A stretch of DNA of 44,250 bases from Fimbriimonadaceae bacterium (GTDB taxonomy: Bacteria; Armatimonadota; Fimbriimonadia; Fimbriimonadales; Fimbriimonadaceae): positions 1-44,250 of the forward strand of contig JAICWL010000017.1 in assembly GCA_025934835.1 (NCBI GenBank), in the 5' to 3' direction. Under the pieces are notes generated by a model. The model had not been told where the DNA came from. It made no database searches and worked only from the letters and a program-made list of their open reading frames with translations. The position numbers were made by a program, and so were the translations under genes. Below, in pieces: positions 40,522 to 44,250 of the stretch (position 1 is the stretch's first letter; the number at the start of each line of letters is the position of its first letter).

Positions 40522-42335
40522 CGCGCTCCGGCCAGCGCCGGAGCGGCTGTAGCGCCAAGCTCCTTGACGATCTCGCCCACGAAGCTTTTCGCGTCGCCGA
40601 ATAGCATCAGCGTTTTGTCCATGTAGTAGAGCTCGTTGTCGATCCCCGCAAAGCCGGGGCTCATCGAGCGCTTGATCACCATGACCGTATGCGCCTTGTC
40701 GGCATCGATGATGGGCATTCCGTAGATCGGGCTCGATTCGTCGTACCGAGCGACCGGATTCACCACGTCGTTGGCGCCGATCACCAGCGCCACATCGACT
40801 TGGGCCATCTCGGAGTTGATGTCCTCCATTTCCACCAGGTGCTCGTATGGGATGTCGGCCTCTGCGAGAAGCACGTTCATGTGGCCCGGCATGCGGCCCG
40901 CCACAGGATGGATCGCAAATCGAACGTCCACTCCGCGCTTGGTCAGCGCATCGTAAAGTTCGCGCACCTTATGCTGCGCCTGGGCGACCGCCATGCCGTA
41001 GCCGGGGATTATCACGACGCTCTGTGCGCCTTCCAAGATCGCGGCTGCCTCTTCCGCCCCTGCGCTCCGGTGGGTCTTTTGTTCGGTCGTGGCCGTGTGG
41101 GCTTGGAGCTGGCCGAACGCTCCGAACAGCACGTTCGTGAACGACCTGTTCATGGCCTTGCACATGATCACGGACAGAATAAAGCCCGATGAGCCGTCGA
41201 GCGCACCTGCGATGATCAGCAACGGGTTGCCGAGCACGAATCCCATGGCGCTCGCCGAGAGACCCGCGTAGGAGTTCAGAAGCGAGATGACCGTCGGCAT
41301 GTCGGCGCCGCCGATCGGGATGACCAGCAGCACGCCAAATAGCACAGAGAGCCCGGCGAAAGCCAGATAAAACGGAACGGATGCCTGGGTTGGGCTGACT
41401 ATCACGTACGCTGCGCACCCCACTGCGGCGAGCAGAAGCATGAAGTTCACGATGTTCTGGCCGCGGTACAGTATCGGCCTCGTGGGCATTCGCTCAGCGA
41501 GCTTGAGAAACGCGATGAAGCTGCCTGTGAACGTGATGAACCCTAGCAGCACCTCGAGCGCCAGCACGACCGCTTTGAAAGTCGACAGATAGTGCTCGCT
41601 CGCCGGATCGGTGATGCCGACCCCCAGGAAGTACTCCGCCGTTCCCACGACCCCCACCGCGAGGCCGCCGAAGCAGTGTGAAAACGCCGTCCGCTGCGGC
41701 ACGGCGGTCATCGCCACTCGCGAAATCGGGATGCCCGCGATAGTGCCCAAAGCGAGTGCGACCGCAATCCATCCGTATGCAGGCGACCGGCCGGCCGCCG
41801 ACAGGATCGGGTCGTGGGAGAGCGCAAGCACCGCCCCGGCGATCGCCACGAGCATGGCGACTTCGCCGGCCTGGACGCTCTTTTTCGCAGTCGAAGGATG
41901 GTTCATCCAGCGTAGCGACATCACGAATAGCGCCGCGGCCACCAGATAGGAAATGCTCGTGACGGTTTGCACGCCGTCGAGGGAGCCACCCTGGACTTCG
42001 ACTGCGGCGATCAGAAAGACCGGAAGCGTGAAGCTATGTGCCGCAACCGGCCGCCGCTCCGACTTGAACATCTTCAGCATCCGGTCGGTGATTAGAAAGC
42101 CGGAGACGACGTTGGTCATCGAGGCGAACACGGCGACACCGCCGAGAACCATCGAAAGGGTGGATTCGGCTCTGCCGAGGATCGTAAGCGAGCCCACTAG
42201 GCTGATCGCGGAAATCGCGTTCGTCAGCGACATCAGCGGCGTGTGCAGCAGCGGCGAGACCCGCTTGATCACTTCCAGCCCCAGGAATGTCGCGAGCAAG
42301 AAAACGAACAGGCTCGAGAACAGCGATTCGCTCAT
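40518..42335 (-). CDS. pntB: NAD(P) transhydrogenase, fused PntAB-PntB subunit
   Basis: 605 residues, about 140 longer than a normal PntB. Residues 1-~100 match the small membrane subunit PntAB (dIIa: LATFLGLEVIKRVSPLLHTPLMSLTNAISAI), which runs straight into the PntB membrane domain dIIb, and the NADP-binding dIII (about 435-605; IIPGYGMAVAQAQHKV, HPVAGRMPGHMNVLLAEA, DVALVIGANDVVNP, KRSMSPGFAG). The enzyme couples proton flow to transfer of hydride from NADH to NADP+. The partner dI subunit is the next gene upstream, nine bases away. The PntAB-PntB fusion is unlike the common two- or three-subunit forms. Confidence 0.93.
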   Translation of the reverse strand: MSESLFSSLFVFLLATFLGLEVIKRVSPLLHTPLMSLTNAISAISLVGSLTILGRAESTLSMVLGGVAVFASMTNVVSGFLITDRMLKMFKSERRPVAAHSFTLPVFLIAAVEVQGGSLDGVQTVTSISYLVAAALFVMSLRWMNHPSTAKKSVQAGEVAMLVAIAGAVLALSHDPILSAAGRSPAYGWIAVALALGTIAGIPISRVAMTAVPQRTAFSHCFGGLAVGVVGTAEYFLGVGITDPASEHYLSTFKAVVLALEVLLGFITFTGSFIAFLKLAERMPTRPILYRGQNIVNFMLLLAAVGCAAYVIVSPTQASVPFYLAFAGLSVLFGVLLVIPIGGADMPTVISLLNSYAGLSASAMGFVLGNPLLIIAGALDGSSGFILSVIMCKAMNRSFTNVLFGAFGQLQAHTATTEQKTHRSAGAEEAAAILEGAQSVVIIPGYGMAVAQAQHKVRELYDALTKRGVDVRFAIHPVAGRMPGHMNVLLAEADIPYEHLVEMEDINSEMAQVDVALVIGANDVVNPVARYDESSPIYGMPIIDADKAHTVMVIKRSMSPGFAGIDNELYYMDKTLMLFGDAKSFVGEIVKELGATAAPALAGAR

Positions 42336-42344
42336 ATCGGTTTC

Positions 42345-43511
42345 CTATGCCGTGCCGGCGCTCGCCTCCGGTGACAGCAGCTCGAGCACCTTCGTGTTGC
42401 GCACTTCGCCACCTTCGGTCAGCAGCGATGCCTCGACGATCGGGTCGGCCCGATCGATTTTCAGCTCTCCCTCCTCGGTGAGCATGTTGAGCAGGAACGA
42501 GGCGGCGTTCTTGCCGTATAGCGTGCTGGCGTGAGTTGGAAGCGTCGCGGGCAGGTTCAGCGGGCCGAGGATCACCACGCCTCCGTGCTCGGCGCGCTCG
42601 CCAGGCTTCGTGAGCTCGCAATTGCCACCGCGCTCGGCTGCGATGTCGACGATAATGGAGCCCGGCCTCATGCCGTCGACCATCTCCTTGGTTATCAGCA
42701 CCGGCGATTTCTTGCCTGGAATAGCCGCGGTCGTCACGACGAGATCGCTTTCGGCAAGGACCCGCCCCATCAGCTCCCGCTGCTTGGCGTAGAACGCCTC
42801 GTCCATCTGCCGCGCATAACCCCCCTCACCCGAATCGGCGTCGAGCGGCAGCTCCACGAAGCGCGCGCCCAGGCTCTCGATCTGTTGTTTCACTTCTGGC
42901 CGCACGTCGTAGCCTGAAACGACAGAGCCGAGCCGTTTCGCGGTCGCGATTGCCTGCAGGCCCGCGACGCCCGCGCCGACGACGAGGGTTCTGGCCGGCG
43001 GTATGGTGCCCGCGGCCGTTGTCATCATCGGCAGCAGCTTGGGCATCTCCACGGCGCCGAGCAACACCGCCTTGTACCCAGCCAGGTTGGCCTGCGAGGA
43101 AAGAACGTCCATCGACTGGGCCCGGGTAATGCGCGGCACCAGTTCGAGCGCGAAAACCGTAGCGCCCGTTGCGGCGGCGCGCCGAACCTGTTCCGGCATC
43201 CAGAGCGGGTCGGCCATGCCGATGAGCAACTGCCCTGAGCGAAGGTATCGCAGGTCCTCGTATTGAGTCTCGGAGGCCGCTCCCAAGCAGCGCACCGTCA
43301 GGACAACGTCGGCGGCGAAGACCTCCTCGCGGTTCTTCGCGATCATCGCACCGGCGGACTCGTATGCGGAGTCCGAGAAGCCGGCCGCTTCTCCTGCCCC
43401 GGCTTCGACGACGACTTGGGCTTTGGCCTTGAGCACGGGCACGAGATTGGCAGGCACGAGCGCAACCCGCCTCTCGCCCGGAAAACTCTCTTTTGGTACG
43501 CCAATCAGCAT
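42345..43511 (-). CDS. pntAA: NAD(P) transhydrogenase subunit alpha 1 (dI, NAD-binding)
   Basis: 388 residues. Alanine-dehydrogenase/PNT domain: MLIGVPKESFPGERRVALVP, VDVLSSQANLAGYKAV and the NAD fold GAGVAGLQAIATAKRLG followed by YDVRPEVKQQIESLGA. It lacks the membrane segment that PntA of E. coli has, as that part is fused to the next gene. Upstream on its strand is a TATATA-rich stretch (43561-43571) that could carry the -10, giving a leader of ~45 nt. Confidence 0.95.
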   Translation of the reverse strand: MLIGVPKESFPGERRVALVPANLVPVLKAKAQVVVEAGAGEAAGFSDSAYESAGAMIAKNREEVFAADVVLTVRCLGAASETQYEDLRYLRSGQLLIGMADPLWMPEQVRRAAATGATVFALELVPRITRAQSMDVLSSQANLAGYKAVLLGAVEMPKLLPMMTTAAGTIPPARTLVVGAGVAGLQAIATAKRLGSVVSGYDVRPEVKQQIESLGARFVELPLDADSGEGGYARQMDEAFYAKQRELMGRVLAESDLVVTTAAIPGKKSPVLITKEMVDGMRPGSIIVDIAAERGGNCELTKPGERAEHGGVVILGPLNLPATLPTHASTLYGKNAASFLLNMLTEEGELKIDRADPIVEASLLTEGGEVRNTKVLELLSPEASAGTA

Positions 43512-43603
43512 TTCGCCAGCCCCGCCTCGTCCGCTTGATCCGAGACGACGTCGTCCCGAAACTATATATCAAATCAGGACCGGGCGTGGGGCTGAACGCG
43601 AAC

Positions 43604-43942
43604 TCAATCGGCTAGGTCTGTGTTCAGTTTTCCTTCGGGCGTGTCTTCCGGAAGGTCGCGGGGACCTAGCGTGTAGTCGATAAATCGGCCCATGACGTAG
43701 CCGACGAGGCTCACGGCGCAGATCGACACCAATCCCGCCGTTCCGGCGGGGTGCAGCGACCGGTGATCCTGCCACAGCAGAAGGAGTCCGATAAGACCGG
43801 TAAGCGCCGTCAGGCTCCCAACGAGGCCCGTGCGCTCGATATTCTCGGGCTTCGCGAACAGCAGGATCAACCCGAACAGGATCACTAGCGACACGAAGAT
43901 CGCGGACAGGATGAAGGCCATCGATAGGGAAGTTAAGTCCAT
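43604..43942 (-). CDS. small membrane protein
   Basis: 112 residues with three hydrophobic helices (about 8-30, 39-58, 66-86) and a polar tail. No family recognised. Lies between the ABC exporter and pntAA on the same strand; a link to either is not evident. Confidence 0.6.
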   Translation of the reverse strand: MDLTSLSMAFILSAIFVSLVILFGLILLFAKPENIERTGLVGSLTALTGLIGLLLLWQDHRSLHPAGTAGLVSICAVSLVGYVMGRFIDYTLGPRDLPEDTPEGKLNTDLAD

Positions 43943-43987
43943 TCCTATCCGGTTCGGCTCGGAAGCGCGAGCGATAGTTCCGCGGGC

Positions 43988-44250
43988 CTACGACGCGGCT
44001 TGCAGCGCGACTCTGAACTGCTCGCGGTACAGCCGGGCGTAGAGGCCGTTCTTCTCGAGAAGCTCCTCGTGGGTTCCCTGCTCGGTAACGACTCCCAACT
44101 CCAGCACCACTATCTGATCTGCCTTCACGATCGTCGAGAGGCGGTGCGCCACCACAAAGCTGGTACGTCCGCGCATGAGGTTGTCCAGCGCGGACTGGAG
44201 CAGCGCCTCGGTCTGGGAGTCCAACGACGAGGTGGCTTCGTCCAGGATCA
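43988..44250 (-). CDS. ABC exporter ATP-binding domain, C-terminal part (cut by window edge)
   Basis: Only the last ~87 residues are in the window; the frame stays open to the edge. They begin in Walker B and the D-loop ([15 protein letters not shown]), include the switch His (VVAHRLSTI) and end in [23 protein letters not shown], which is typical of type I exporters with a fused membrane domain (MsbA/MdlB type). Substrate unknown. Confidence 0.9.
   Translation of the reverse strand, partial: ILDEATSSLDSQTEALLQSALDNLMRGRTSFVVAHRLSTIVKADQIVVLELGVVTEQGTHEELLEKNGLYARLYREQFRVALQAAS

Noticed and set aside
1-44250. CRISPR arrays, insertion sequences, integrases or attachment sites
   Set aside because: No regularly spaced repeats, transposase motifs or terminal inverted repeats were seen.

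Overview
The window is 44 kb of dense, GC-rich bacterial chromosome with no rRNA, tRNA, CRISPR array, phage or insertion sequence that I can recognise. The mix of genes suggests a diderm, flagellated environmental bacterium that grows on sugars: an H-X9-DG-type prepilin, a flagellar FliS gene, a putative outer-membrane beta-barrel, FHA/VWA proteins, DinB and PhyH enzymes and a secreted GH3 glycosidase. Armatimonadota, perhaps the Fimbriimonadia, is my best guess. It rests on gene style only, since no phylogenetic marker was compared.

Layout. 26-2452: a small Cys-rich exported peptide, a lipoprotein, a VKOR-DsbA disulfide-forming fusion and a prepilin-like protein. 2616-4932: a MerR regulator, a GT2-TPR protein and a convergent SRPBCC gene. 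4959-10974: two Zn-dependent dehydrogenases, an M48 protease, and a sugar-binding lipoprotein with its double ATPase but no permease. 10971-13684 (minus): an RtcA-like protein, a Cys-rich membrane protein and efp. 13768-24091 (minus): a zinc-ribbon protein with its own promoter, then a nine-gene run that starts with a membrane nucleotidyl-cyclase-like protein, continues through lipB, rnhB, yraN, sprT-like and nnr, and ends in two FHA membrane proteins and a VWA protein. 24232-27830: fliS, a FliT-like gene, a TfoX_N protein, an alkyladenine glycosylase, a PAP2 protein and a saccharopine-dehydrogenase-like enzyme. 27937-36016: a GH3 enzyme, a P-loop kinase, two DinB paralogues, an MFS transporter, a PhyH oxygenase and a 559-aa protein of unknown function. 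36237-39318: an envelope operon with a beta-barrel, an Ig-like lipoprotein and a PQQ-propeller lipoprotein behind a palindrome-rich leader. 39409-44250: an alcohol dehydrogenase, a proton-translocating transhydrogenase with an unusual subunit fusion, a small membrane protein and a cut-off ABC exporter.

How genes may work together. The strongest functional pairings are the VKOR-DsbA fusion with the 10-Cys peptide (oxidative folding), the FHA proteins with the VWA protein, whose N-terminus carries three DPx(K/R)TQ repeats (phosphothreonine recognition), and PntAA with the PntAB-PntB fusion. Translational coupling by ATGA or TGATG overlaps is common. Three convergent pairs overlap by exactly four bases at their stop codons. 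Several single genes have a -10-like hexamer only 4-6 nt before the start codon, which predicts leaderless mRNAs.

The best candidates for something undescribed are the FHA/VWA/cyclase-like locus, the Cys-rich peptide with VKOR-DsbA, the 559-aa unknown protein and the palindromic leader of the envelope operon.
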